From Rikenellaceae bacterium (GTDB lineage: Bacteria > Bacteroidota > Bacteroidia > Bacteroidales > UBA932), in contig JALEPJ010000056.1 of NCBI GenBank assembly GCA_022766385.1, positions 117,356 to 181,355 on the forward strand: a stretch of 64,000 bases of DNA, written 5' to 3'. Positions 27,595 to 36,022 of the stretch are shown piece by piece. Position numbers and translations under genes: made by a program. Below the pieces are notes generated by a model that made no database searches, had not been told where the DNA came from, and was given only the letters and a program-made list of their open reading frames with translations. Each line of letters begins with the position of its first letter. Within the stretch, counting starts at the first letter, position 1.

Positions 27595-29268
27595 TCAATA
27601 TTTGAAACTTGAGCCTCCAAGGAACTCTCGCAGAAGTGAGGTTGGAGGGATTTCCTTGTCGGAAACGGCGGTAAAGTAATGGATAAACTTCAGGAGACGG
27701 TGTGCTTCGCTATATTCAGGGCAGTTTTTTGGCACTGTCGCCAGTATTGGCTCAGCATGATTGCGGAGCACAGCGAATTCAATCAACAGCGCGGAATTGA
27801 ACATTGCGTCAGCTTCCTCCCGATATGGGGTTATCCATTGCTCCTCAGCCTCGCATACACTCGGCCACTGGCTGATGGTCTCGCGGGCGGTAAAGGCTCC
27901 CTTGTTGTAGTCCCTGACTATGCGACGGAGCAGACGGTTGTCGCTGGTCGGAATCCAGTTGTGGTCATCCAGGGATATGCTGGTCAAAGTGGAAATGAAG
28001 ACCTTGAATTTGGTGCTGTCAGGAACATTAGGTATGAGTGCAGGATTGAGAGCGTGTATTCCCTCAATCAGAAGAATTGAATATGGAGCGAGGCGTAGCT
28101 GCTTGCCATTATACTCACGCTTTCCTGTAACGAAGTTGTACTCAGGCACTTCCACAGTTTTACCGGCAAGCAGGGCGAGAACGTCACGTTCGAGGGCAGC
28201 GTGATCGACTGTCTCGAAATTGTCGAAATCATAGCATCCGTCAGGCAGTTTAGGAGTGTCTATTCTGTTTACGAAATAGTCATCGGTAGAGAACGAGATC
28301 GGGCGGAGGCCACAGGCCTTCAACTGTATGCTCAAACGTTTGCAGAAGGTGGTTTTTCCGCTGCTGCTCGGACCTGTAATCAATACTACGCGGACCGGAT
28401 TATCCTTGCTTCTGTATCTTTGGTCGATTTCTTCGGCTATCTGAACAATCTTCTTCTCCTGAAGCGCCTCAGAAACCTGAATAAGCTCGCTGGCATTGCC
28501 CCTCAGACAAGCATGGTTTACGTCTCCGACAGTACGCAGTTTCATTATGTTGTTCCAACGGAGATTCTCGGCGAAGGCATCAAGGGTTTTTGGCTGCTCA
28601 ATCAAAGGGAGCAGTCTCTCTGGATGCCTTCTGTCAGGATACAGCAGAAGCAGACCACCCTGATATGGCAGCAAGTCCCAGACTTCAAGATATGAAGCGG
28701 AAGGGACAAGCCTGCCGTAATAATAGTCCGGAGTATCTCCAAGCAGATAATAATCCATATACACTTCCCCACTGGTTTCAAGCAGCTTGACTTTGTCATC
28801 CTGGTTGGAAGCGCGGAAAATGTCTATTGCCTTGTCAATATTGACTTCCCTGCGATGGAAGGCAACATCTTCCTTGACCAATTCCCACATCCTTTCCTTT
28901 ATCCTTTCCACATCTTCAGGGCATACCTTTGATCTGTCAGGCTTCAGGAGGCTGCAATAACAACCGTTGGAAATAGGGTGTTCCATCCTGATTTTTGCCT
29001 CGGGAAAGATCTCTATCGTAGCCTTGTAGAGAAGGAAACTCAAGGAGCGGTCATATACCCGCATACCGCTGGCGTCACGTATATCGACAAATTCTACGTC
29101 ACGATTGTTGTATACGCGGAAACGCAGGCCCTGTGATACATTGTTCACTTTGGCAGACACAATTCTGTAAGGTTGGTCAAATTCGAAATGCTTGAGGGCC
29201 TCCTGAAGGGTGATACCTTCCTGGAACTCCTTTGTGACACCGTTGTTGCGGCAGGATATGCTGATCAT
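27595..29268 (-). CDS. Nucleoside (uridine) kinase with N-terminal TGS-like region
   Basis: A 557-residue protein. Residues 1-60 resemble a TGS domain (I-S-C-R-N-N-G opening). A threonyl-tRNA synthetase second-domain-like region follows. The C-terminal half is a uridine-kinase P-loop NTPase with G-P-S-S-S-G-K-T-T and S-T-D-D-Y-F. This fused architecture is the usual uridine kinase-like protein of Bacteroidales; phosphorylation of uridine or cytidine is probable. The longer frame begins with TTG; the ATG at 29268 fits the family N terminus. A -7 element lies at 29294-29301. Confidence 0.85.
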   Translation of the reverse strand: MISISCRNNGVTKEFQEGITLQEALKHFEFDQPYRIVSAKVNNVSQGLRFRVYNNRDVEFVDIRDASGMRVYDRSLSFLLYKATIEIFPEAKIRMEHPISNGCYCSLLKPDRSKVCPEDVERIKERMWELVKEDVAFHRREVNIDKAIDIFRASNQDDKVKLLETSGEVYMDYYLLGDTPDYYYGRLVPSASYLEVWDLLPYQGGLLLLYPDRRHPERLLPLIEQPKTLDAFAENLRWNNIMKLRTVGDVNHACLRGNASELIQVSEALQEKKIVQIAEEIDQRYRSKDNPVRVVLITGPSSSGKTTFCKRLSIQLKACGLRPISFSTDDYFVNRIDTPKLPDGCYDFDNFETVDHAALERDVLALLAGKTVEVPEYNFVTGKREYNGKQLRLAPYSILLIEGIHALNPALIPNVPDSTKFKVFISTLTSISLDDHNWIPTSDNRLLRRIVRDYNKGAFTARETISQWPSVCEAEEQWITPYREEADAMFNSALLIEFAVLRNHAEPILATVPKNCPEYSEAHRLLKFIHYFTAVSDKEIPPTSLLREFLGGSSFKY

Positions 29269-29293
29269 TGGTAATAGTGATTTATTCAAAACT

Positions 29294-29301
29294 CAAAAGT
29301 A
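29294..29301 (-). promoter_or_regulatory. -7 element for the nucleoside kinase unit
   Basis: The minus strand reads TACTTTTG, matching TAnnTTTG, 25 bp upstream of the ATG at 29268. It is divergent from the plus-strand element at 29316. Confidence 0.5.
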
Positions 29302-29315
29302 ATAAGAAAAATTCG

Positions 29316-29323
29316 TATGTTTG
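29316..29323 (+). promoter_or_regulatory. -7 element for the HI0933-like flavoprotein
   Basis: TATGTTTG matches TAnnTTTG. It contains an ATG in frame with the gene, which therefore cannot be the start; the ATG at 29347 is used. Confidence 0.55.
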
Positions 29324-29346
29324 CATCTATATATGGCAATAAATCA

Positions 29347-30561
29347 ATGAAAATTGCAATAATCGGAGCAGGTGCGTCAGGCTGTTTTTGCGCCATTCAA
29401 TTGAAAAGAAGCATACCTGATGCGGAAGTGACGCTTCTTGAGGCCGGGCGCAAGCCTATGGCCAAACTTGCCATCACTGGAGGAGGCAGGTGCAACTTCA
29501 CCAACACCTTCAACGGAATCAACTCATTGTCAGAGGCTTACCCCCGAGGAGAACGACTGATGAAAAGGCTGATGAAGAGCTTCGACCAGCATAGCATTTG
29601 CGAATGGTTCGAGAGCGAAGGTATTGCCCACACTGTTCAGAGCGACGAGTGCATCTTTCCTGCATCGCAGGATGCGATGGAGATTGTCAATTCTTTCGAA
29701 GGCCTGATGCGCAGGCTCGGAGTGAAGTTGCTCTGTTCGAGCCGTGTGACAAGCATAAGAAAGGACAGCGATGGCTTTGAACTGCAGCTCGAGGGAGGCT
29801 CGACCGTATTCTGCGACCGACTGATTGTGAGCGCTGGAGGATTGTCAAAAGCTTCATCAGTGAAGATGTTCGATGAGTTGGAGCTCGAAATGGTGCCTGT
29901 CGTCCCTTCGCTTTTCACCTTCAATGTCGATGACAAGGATTTCCGTTCTCTGATGGGCACCGTGGTCAAGGACGTCATTGCAGCTATTCCAGGGACCTCC
30001 TTCCGAGCAGAAGGGCCATTGCTCATCACTCACTGGGGTATGAGCGGACCGGCAGCATTGAAACTGTCCTCATACGCAGCGCGTTTCCTTGCCGAAAAGG
30101 AATATCGCAGTCCAGTATCCATCAACTGGCTGAATATCAACACAGAAGAAGCTTTGGAATGGCTACGGTCCACAGCTGCTTCCAGCGCAATGAGACTTGT
30201 CATCTCTGTCTATCCCCCTGCCCTCAATTCACATCTGTGGAAATATCTCGTGAACAAGGCGTTAAAAAGGACAGATGCAAGATGGAACGGTCTGTCCAGG
30301 AAGGACCTCAACAGACTCGCCGAGATACTCACCAACGACCCTTATACGATGAATGGCAAGAGCCGTTTCCGCGAAGAATTCGTAAGCTGCGGTGGCATTG
30401 CCTTGAGCAATGTAAACCTGAACACTCTGGAATGCAAAAAGCACCCCGGGCTCTATTTTACCGGCGAGGTGCTTGATATAGATGCGATTACGGGCGGATT
30501 CAATCTTCAGGCAGCTTGGACTACGGCATATACGGTAGCGCAGGCCATCGCTTCGGAGTGA
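29347..30561 (+). CDS. HI0933/BaiN-family FAD-dependent oxidoreductase
   Basis: A 404-residue flavoprotein. The dinucleotide-binding G-A-G-A-S-G is near residue 9, followed by the family's A-I-T-G-G-G-R-C-N-F-T-N near 45. The C terminus carries G-E-V-L-D-I-D-A-I-T-G-G-F-N-L-Q-A-A, the FAD-contacting end. Substrates of this widely conserved family are mostly unknown; BaiN of bile-acid degraders is one relative. It is monocistronic. Confidence 0.9.
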   Translation: MKIAIIGAGASGCFCAIQLKRSIPDAEVTLLEAGRKPMAKLAITGGGRCNFTNTFNGINSLSEAYPRGERLMKRLMKSFDQHSICEWFESEGIAHTVQSDECIFPASQDAMEIVNSFEGLMRRLGVKLLCSSRVTSIRKDSDGFELQLEGGSTVFCDRLIVSAGGLSKASSVKMFDELELEMVPVVPSLFTFNVDDKDFRSLMGTVVKDVIAAIPGTSFRAEGPLLITHWGMSGPAALKLSSYAARFLAEKEYRSPVSINWLNINTEEALEWLRSTAASSAMRLVISVYPPALNSHLWKYLVNKALKRTDARWNGLSRKDLNRLAEILTNDPYTMNGKSRFREEFVSCGGIALSNVNLNTLECKKHPGLYFTGEVLDIDAITGGFNLQAAWTTAYTVAQAIASE

Positions 30562-30582
30562 GGACTCATCCGCAATAACTGA

Positions 30583-31890
30583 CTATCTGCGACTGCGTGA
30601 TCTTCTTCTCCTCCTGTTCTTCCTGTTGATGAAAACCACTGCGGCAACAGCCACCAGAGCTACAATAAGAACTATATATGTGGCAATTCCTGCGCGGCTG
30701 CCCTTTACGTTCTGCCACATTGAAAGCAAAGCTTCCGTCCTCTCGCCCCAGTCGTGTTCGAGAGCGCAACGTTCGATGACAGACCTGTCTGGATAGAGTA
30801 TTGGATTCACGTGAACGCTGTCAGCCTCCTCACCGAAGAAATATGAGAGGTCAATTGCTGGGAATGATTCGTCAATCTGCGACTCGAGCACCTCATAAGC
30901 GCCACTGGATGCAATGTAACCGGTTTCCTCCATATTCCTTATGGCAATGTCAGGACGGCACATGAAATTGATGAAGAAGGTCGCTGCCTTCACGTTTTTT
31001 GAATACTTGGGGATTACCCATCCGTCAAACCAAACGGTTGAGCCTTCCTCCGGTACAATATAGTCAAGAGACACACCAACTGAGGCAGCCTCTTCCATTG
31101 CCCACACGGCATCGCCGCTCCAGTTGAGGGAAAGATAGGCCAGACTCTTCGTCATCTGCTCCTTGCCGAGATCGGCCTCCCAGCCCATCACTCCCGGCTT
31201 CACCTGCATCAAATAGTTCTCCACTGCGGCGATTGATTCGTCGGAAGAGTCTGACATCAAATCCTGAAGTGTCAGCTTACCGCTTTTCAACTCATTCTGC
31301 TTCAAATAGATAAGCACAGATCCATAGACATCGCGCGGTGCGTCCTTAATAAGGACTTTGCCTGAGAACTTGGGATTTCTGATAATGTCCCAAGTGGAAG
31401 CTTCCTCCCTGCTTACGAAGGCCGTATTGTAAAGTATGCCTGTAGTTCCCCACATATATGCTACTGAATAGTCATTGGCATCAATCTCAGGATTGATCTG
31501 TCTGAACATTTTCTCTATATAAGGGGATTTCGTATCGTTGATATAATTCGGGGTATTTCCAAGAGCAGCGAAGTCAAGCGGAATGAGAAGACCGTTATTC
31601 AGCATTCTCTCTATAATATAATCCGAAGGACATACGACATCATAATCCTCGTGTCCCTTCTCTATCTTGGAAAGCATAGCCTCATTTACATCGAAGACCT
31701 GGTAAATTACCTGTATCTTCTCTCCGGTCTGTTCGAAATACCACTGCTCAAACTCATCGATCACACCTTCTGCGATATAATCGGACCAGTTGTAAACCTT
31801 CAGAATTTCAGTTCTGTCCTTTGCACTGAGATTCAGGACTGAAACAAGCACTGCAGCAAATGCTGCGGCAAGATTTAGGATTCTTTTCAT
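30583..31890 (-). CDS. potD: PotD-like spermidine/putrescine-binding protein with C-terminal membrane anchor
   Basis: A 435-residue periplasmic binding protein that delivers polyamines to PotABC. An N-terminal signal peptide is cut near N-L-S-A / K-D. The mature protein opens L-K-V-Y-N-W-S-D-Y-I, the PotD start. Conserved Y-D-V-V-C-P-S-D-Y and W-F-D-G-W-V-I-P follow. A C-terminal hydrophobic helix (about 400-419, G-I-A-T-Y-I-V-L-I-V...) and an arginine-rich tail follow, predicting an inner-membrane anchor in place of a lipobox. It is the last gene of porin-potA-B-C-D, and its ATG overlaps the potC stop by one base. Confidence 0.9.
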   Translation of the reverse strand: MKRILNLAAAFAAVLVSVLNLSAKDRTEILKVYNWSDYIAEGVIDEFEQWYFEQTGEKIQVIYQVFDVNEAMLSKIEKGHEDYDVVCPSDYIIERMLNNGLLIPLDFAALGNTPNYINDTKSPYIEKMFRQINPEIDANDYSVAYMWGTTGILYNTAFVSREEASTWDIIRNPKFSGKVLIKDAPRDVYGSVLIYLKQNELKSGKLTLQDLMSDSSDESIAAVENYLMQVKPGVMGWEADLGKEQMTKSLAYLSLNWSGDAVWAMEEAASVGVSLDYIVPEEGSTVWFDGWVIPKYSKNVKAATFFINFMCRPDIAIRNMEETGYIASSGAYEVLESQIDESFPAIDLSYFFGEEADSVHVNPILYPDRSVIERCALEHDWGERTEALLSMWQNVKGSRAGIATYIVLIVALVAVAAVVFINRKNRRRRRSRSRR

Positions 31891-32702
31891 TATACTGTTT
31901 CTGTTTGTTTTTGTTTATTGAATGCTCTTACGTTTAAAATTAGGAGAACTACCAGCACAAAGAGGAATATGAAGGTCATAAGCGGTTTCAGCTCAGGAGT
32001 CATGCCTCCCTTTCTGACATCAGCATAGATGTAAGTGGAGAGGGTTGTAAGGCCGGAATTTCCTGCTGTAAAATAGGTTACGGCGAAATCATCAAGGCTC
32101 ATGGTAAAAGCCAGAATAAATCCGGAAATCATGCCCGGACGGAGCTGGGGTACCAGAACCTTCCTCAAGGCCACGAGCGGAGTAGCCCCCAGGTCCAAAG
32201 CAGCTTCATAGATATTAGGATTCATCTGGGCCAGCTTGGGCAGGACATTAAGTACCACGTAAGGGGTACAGAAGGTTATATGTGACAATATCACTGTAAC
32301 ATAGCCCTTGGTCACGTGGGTGAAAACGAAGAGAAGGAAGAGGGAGACACCGGTAATAATATCCGGATTCAGCATAGGGATATTGTTCAGGAACTGTATG
32401 GTCTTTTTCTTCCTGCCCCGGAGATTGAAAATGCCTATGGCAGCCAGGGTGCCGAGCAAAGTCGAGGCCGCAGAGGCGATTACAGCAATGATGAGAGTAC
32501 TCTTGAGAGCATCCATAAGCGACTCGGCAGCCGAATTGGATACCGTAAAGAATGATTTGTAGATGTCAAGAGTAAAGCCCGTCCAGTTACCGAGCGACTT
32601 GGCATTGGTAAAGGAGAAAATGGCAATGAAGACTATTGGCGCATACAGTACCAAAAGTATCAACCAGAGATAGGCCTGGGAAATGAGTTTCTTTGTAGTC
32701 AT
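31890..32702 (-). CDS. potC: Spermidine/putrescine ABC transporter permease PotC
   Basis: A 270-residue inner-membrane permease with six predicted helices. The EAA loop that docks on PotA is E-A-A-L-D-L-G-A-T-P-L-V-A-L-R-K-V-L-V-P. It pairs with PotB. The ATG overlaps the potB stop, so translation is coupled. Confidence 0.92.
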   Translation of the reverse strand: MTTKKLISQAYLWLILLVLYAPIVFIAIFSFTNAKSLGNWTGFTLDIYKSFFTVSNSAAESLMDALKSTLIIAVIASAASTLLGTLAAIGIFNLRGRKKKTIQFLNNIPMLNPDIITGVSLFLLFVFTHVTKGYVTVILSHITFCTPYVVLNVLPKLAQMNPNIYEAALDLGATPLVALRKVLVPQLRPGMISGFILAFTMSLDDFAVTYFTAGNSGLTTLSTYIYADVRKGGMTPELKPLMTFIFLFVLVVLLILNVRAFNKQKQTETV

Positions 32703-33472
32703 TACAGCAGTCCTCCTTCATTTGCGCTCTCTTCATTATTCGAAAAGAACATTGTTATACCGATTATGATGAGCATCACCAGTGAAAGTGCCGCTCCCTG
32801 ATTCCACATCATATTGTAGAACTGCTCCTGAATAATAGATCCAAAAAGCTGAATGGTATTGTTGGTCAAGATTTCGGAAATGGCGAAGGTGGATACAGTA
32901 GGCATAAAGACCATCATCGCACCGCTGACTATGCCTGGCATAGACAGAGGCAGGGTCACTTTAAGGAATACTGTAGACGGTTTTGCTCCAAGGTCCTGGG
33001 CCGCCTCTATGTATGATTTGTCCATCTTGTTCAGAACGTTGTAGATAGGATAGATCATAAACGGCAGATAGTCGTAGGCAAGACCGAAGAGCAAGGTCCC
33101 CTTCCCCAGCTGTATGCCCAGAGCGTTGAATATCTCCGCAGTGGCCATAGTGCGCATCAGGGCATTGATCCACATAGGCAGAATGAAAAGGACCACTGTC
33201 ACAGCGGACTTGTTCAAATTCTTATCTGCAAGTATAAATGCAACCGGATAGCCTATCAAGATGCAAATCAGCGTATTCTCCAATGCCACTTCGAGTGACA
33301 CGAGGAATGAATTCATAATCTTCGGCTCAGTAAAGAAGGCCAGGAGATTGGAGAAGGTAAAGTGCCCGTTGCCGTCGCTGAATGCATATACCGCAATCAG
33401 AAGCAGCGGGAGCACCACGAAAAGAATCATAAATATGAGGTAGGGCAATGCCCAGCTCGACCTTTTGTTCAT
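32702..33472 (-). CDS. potB: Spermidine/putrescine ABC transporter permease PotB
   Basis: A 256-residue permease with about six helices and an EAA loop E-A-A-Q-D-L-G-A-K-P-S-T-V-F-L-K-V. It starts 3 bp after potA. It forms the heterodimeric membrane channel with PotC. The C terminus (N-N-E-E-S-A-N-E-G-G) is hydrophilic and cytoplasmic. Confidence 0.92.
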   Translation of the reverse strand: MNKRSSWALPYLIFMILFVVLPLLLIAVYAFSDGNGHFTFSNLLAFFTEPKIMNSFLVSLEVALENTLICILIGYPVAFILADKNLNKSAVTVVLFILPMWINALMRTMATAEIFNALGIQLGKGTLLFGLAYDYLPFMIYPIYNVLNKMDKSYIEAAQDLGAKPSTVFLKVTLPLSMPGIVSGAMMVFMPTVSTFAISEILTNNTIQLFGSIIQEQFYNMMWNQGAALSLVMLIIIGITMFFSNNEESANEGGLL

Positions 33473-33475
33473 TTT

Positions 33476-34864
33476 CTAACTGCCGATTTTCGTTATGTGC
33501 ACATCCTCAGGAAGTATCTTGACTCCCACCAGATCATTCTTATCCCAGACATCGTTGGTATCCACCAGGACATGCTCACCACTGTCCGTGATAACAGTCA
33601 GATGGTAATGATTGCCCTTGTAAAGTATGAAAGCGACATTTCCTGTCACAGGGGCATCCTGATCATTATCGAGAAGGTCAATACGGTCGAAGGCTACGTC
33701 TATCCTTACCCTGTCGCCCTTGAATATGCCTTCCGTCTTAGGGCAATCATATTCTCCACCAAGCATACTGACGCTTTCATCTGAAGTCATTGTCCCTTCA
33801 AAACTGTTCATGAGGCAACTTTTTTTCATCACCTGAATATCCTGAGGCTTTATGAGCATTCCAACTACACTGCCCGGTTCAAAGGCATTGTAGTCCTGTA
33901 TCATTATCTCATAGCCCTCGTCCGTATCCACGAACATCTCATAATGGACGCCCTTGAAGATGCATGACTTGACCTTTCCGGTGAACTGGGCAGCCTCAGT
34001 ATTGTTCATGATATATATGTCCTCCGGACGGATGACGACATCCACAGGAACATTCTCTCCGAAGCCCTCGTCAACACAATCGAAATCGTGGCCTATGAAT
34101 GAAACCTTTCTGTCCTCGAGCATAGTACCGTTGAGAATGTTGCTCTCTCCAATGAAGTCAGCAACAAACTCATTATGAGGCTCATTGTATATGTCCGTAG
34201 GGGTGCCTATCTGCTGAATGCGTCCCTCGTTGAAAACGACAATGGTATCGCTCAGAGTGAGAGCCTCTTCCTGATCGTGGGTAACATAGATAAAGGTAAT
34301 GCCCAACTGTTTATGCATCTCCTTTAGCTCTATCTGCATATCCTTGCGCATCTTCAGGTCGAGGGCCGCCAGAGGTTCATCGAGGAGAAGAACCTTGGGC
34401 TGATTGACTATTGCCCTGGCAATGGCTATGCGCTGCTGCTGGCCTCCGGACAATGAATTGACGTCCCTGTCCTCATATCCGTTCATTGATACGAGTTTCA
34501 GAACCTTGCTCACCTTCCTGTCGATTTCATCCTCAGGGACCTTCTTCAATTTGAGCCCGAAGGCAATATTGTCATAGACATCAAGATGCGGGAAGAGGGC
34601 ATAGCGCTGGAAGACGGTATTCAGTTCCCTTTGGTGAGGAGGGACGCCGTTAAGGTCCTTGCCATCCATAGTGATGACTCCGGAATCCGCTGCAAGGAAG
34701 CCAGCTATGAGTCTGAGCAATGTAGTCTTGCCGCAGCCTGAAGGCCCAAGAAAGGTAATGAATTCGCCCTTTTTGACATACAGGTTAATATCGTCGAGCA
34801 CCTTTTTGTCTCCAAAGGACTTGGATACGTGCTCAAGCCTGATGATGATATCTTCGTTGTTCAT
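33476..34864 (-). CDS. potA: Spermidine/putrescine ABC transporter ATPase PotA with duplicated TOBE region
   Basis: A 462-residue ATPase. Walker A G-P-S-G-C-G-K-T is near residue 39, the ABC signature L-S-G-G-Q-Q-Q near 138, and Walker B V-L-L-L-D-E-P near 158. After the NBD, two consecutive TOBE-like segments are visible (about 250-350 and 355-460). Both repeat the theme P-E-D / Q-D-I ... H-Y, each ending in a K-P-Q-D-I-Q-V or P-E-D-V-H-I strand. A usual PotA has about 370 residues, so this is a long form. It follows the porin gene by a single base. Confidence 0.92.
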   Translation of the reverse strand: MNNEDIIIRLEHVSKSFGDKKVLDDINLYVKKGEFITFLGPSGCGKTTLLRLIAGFLAADSGVITMDGKDLNGVPPHQRELNTVFQRYALFPHLDVYDNIAFGLKLKKVPEDEIDRKVSKVLKLVSMNGYEDRDVNSLSGGQQQRIAIARAIVNQPKVLLLDEPLAALDLKMRKDMQIELKEMHKQLGITFIYVTHDQEEALTLSDTIVVFNEGRIQQIGTPTDIYNEPHNEFVADFIGESNILNGTMLEDRKVSFIGHDFDCVDEGFGENVPVDVVIRPEDIYIMNNTEAAQFTGKVKSCIFKGVHYEMFVDTDEGYEIMIQDYNAFEPGSVVGMLIKPQDIQVMKKSCLMNSFEGTMTSDESVSMLGGEYDCPKTEGIFKGDRVRIDVAFDRIDLLDNDQDAPVTGNVAFILYKGNHYHLTVITDSGEHVLVDTNDVWDKNDLVGVKILPEDVHITKIGS

Positions 34865-34865
34865 T

Positions 34866-35939
34866 CTACTTGAATAGTCTCTTTATATCAAGGAAATATG
34901 TAGCTCCTATATTAACAGAAAGGGAGCGGGACCAAGTGTTTGCCGCGAGAGCTGTGTGCAATCTCAAATTGTCGCAAGGATACCAGCCGGCACTTGCACC
35001 TCCGAAAAAATAGCTATCTCCGGATGCATTGATGAGAGCAAGACTGGCAGGTATGAAATAATCGTGCGGATCTTCACCGTCAAGGGCAGGATTCCAGCCG
35101 AATACATCTTCGCTTCCGTTAAGGCGCTCATAACCTCCCTTCAACGTAAGGTTGAAACTCTCGGAAGGTGACCATTTTGTCAAGGCGATTAGGGAAAGTT
35201 CATTGAAATCGAAGTCATAACCTCGGGTAGTGGCATCTAAACCTATTTCGAAGTCATTGAGAATCAGCTTATTGCCACTGGAAATAACAAAGACATATGA
35301 ATTGTCCCCACAGCCGAGGGCATTGAGCGAATTATAGGATGAGAAGCAGTCGCTTTCAGACCTGAGAGCCATGGAATAAGCATAGAGTCCGCTTTGGAAC
35401 GGCCGGGTTCCGTACGGGGAACTCGCTATCTGGAAGGAAGCATCCAGGCTGCCTTCGTCATTGGCCCAGGCTGCCTTGGCTGACCATTGATATACCTGAA
35501 GATTGTTCCAAAGACTTGAGCAGAGATTGATGTGCTGGTCGAAGTCATACTCGTCTTCCTCAAAAGAACCAATTGAAAGTATGTCTTTGCCAAGGGTGAA
35601 ATACCAGTTGCCGGGAGCATAAGTTACATTGGCCCAATCAAGCCAGTTAACTTCGTCGGAACGGAAGCTATTGGCATAGAGGGAGGATGGATTGGTGGAG
35701 AGCAGATGCCCTTCAATTGAATATGAAAAGTCTGAATCGCCGAACGCGCCTTCAATGAGGGTGTAGAGGGAAGTGTTGGACAGGTCAAAGCCCGAATAGG
35801 AAGCAGAGCCGGCAGGAATATAGGGATTCACATCAAAGCGGGGGATGACCAGAAAGGTATTCCCTTCATTCTCAGCCTCTTGACAGAGGCACAGACTGCA
35901 GCAAAGAATAGTTGCAAGCGATAAAAACAGTTTCTTCAT
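34866..35939 (-). CDS. Porin-like outer-membrane protein leading the pot operon
   Basis: A 357-residue protein with an SPI signal peptide ([19 protein letters not shown], then Q-E). Long alternating strands rich in Tyr, Trp and Ser end in [15 protein letters not shown]. This is the pattern of a 16-18 strand porin, possibly of the phosphate-selective porin group. The acidic loops ([11 protein letters not shown]) suit a cationic substrate. It is the first gene of the polyamine transport operon, with one base to potA, which suggests outer-membrane passage of polyamines. The longer frame starts upstream of the -7 element at 35973, so the ATG at 35939 is used. Confidence 0.68.
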   Translation of the reverse strand: MKKLFLSLATILCCSLCLCQEAENEGNTFLVIPRFDVNPYIPAGSASYSGFDLSNTSLYTLIEGAFGDSDFSYSIEGHLLSTNPSSLYANSFRSDEVNWLDWANVTYAPGNWYFTLGKDILSIGSFEEDEYDFDQHINLCSSLWNNLQVYQWSAKAAWANDEGSLDASFQIASSPYGTRPFQSGLYAYSMALRSESDCFSSYNSLNALGCGDNSYVFVISSGNKLILNDFEIGLDATTRGYDFDFNELSLIALTKWSPSESFNLTLKGGYERLNGSEDVFGWNPALDGEDPHDYFIPASLALINASGDSYFFGGASAGWYPCDNLRLHTALAANTWSRSLSVNIGATYFLDIKRLFK

Positions 35940-35972
35940 TTCGTGCCATAAAAGAGTTTGGAAAACGCTCGG

Positions 35973-35980
35973 CAAAGATA
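35973..35980 (-). promoter_or_regulatory. -7 element for the porin-pot operon
   Basis: The minus strand reads TATCTTTG, a TAnnTTTG match, 33 bp upstream of the porin ATG. It lies 14 bp from the divergent plus-strand element at 35995. Confidence 0.55.
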
Positions 35981-35994
35981 ACAAGGATTTTTAT

Positions 35995-36002
35995 TATTTT
36001 TG
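35995..36002 (+). promoter_or_regulatory. -7 element for the S46 peptidase
   Basis: TATTTTTG matches TAnnTTTG, 20 bp upstream of the ATG at 36023. It shows that the longer in-frame extension from 35912 is not the start. Confidence 0.55.
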
Positions 36003-36022
36003 TGAGAATCAATATTTCCGAC

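Noticed and set aside
35912-36022. N-terminal extension of the S46 peptidase from an earlier ATG
   Set aside because: The -7 promoter element lies inside this extension, and the signal peptide begins at the ATG at 36023.
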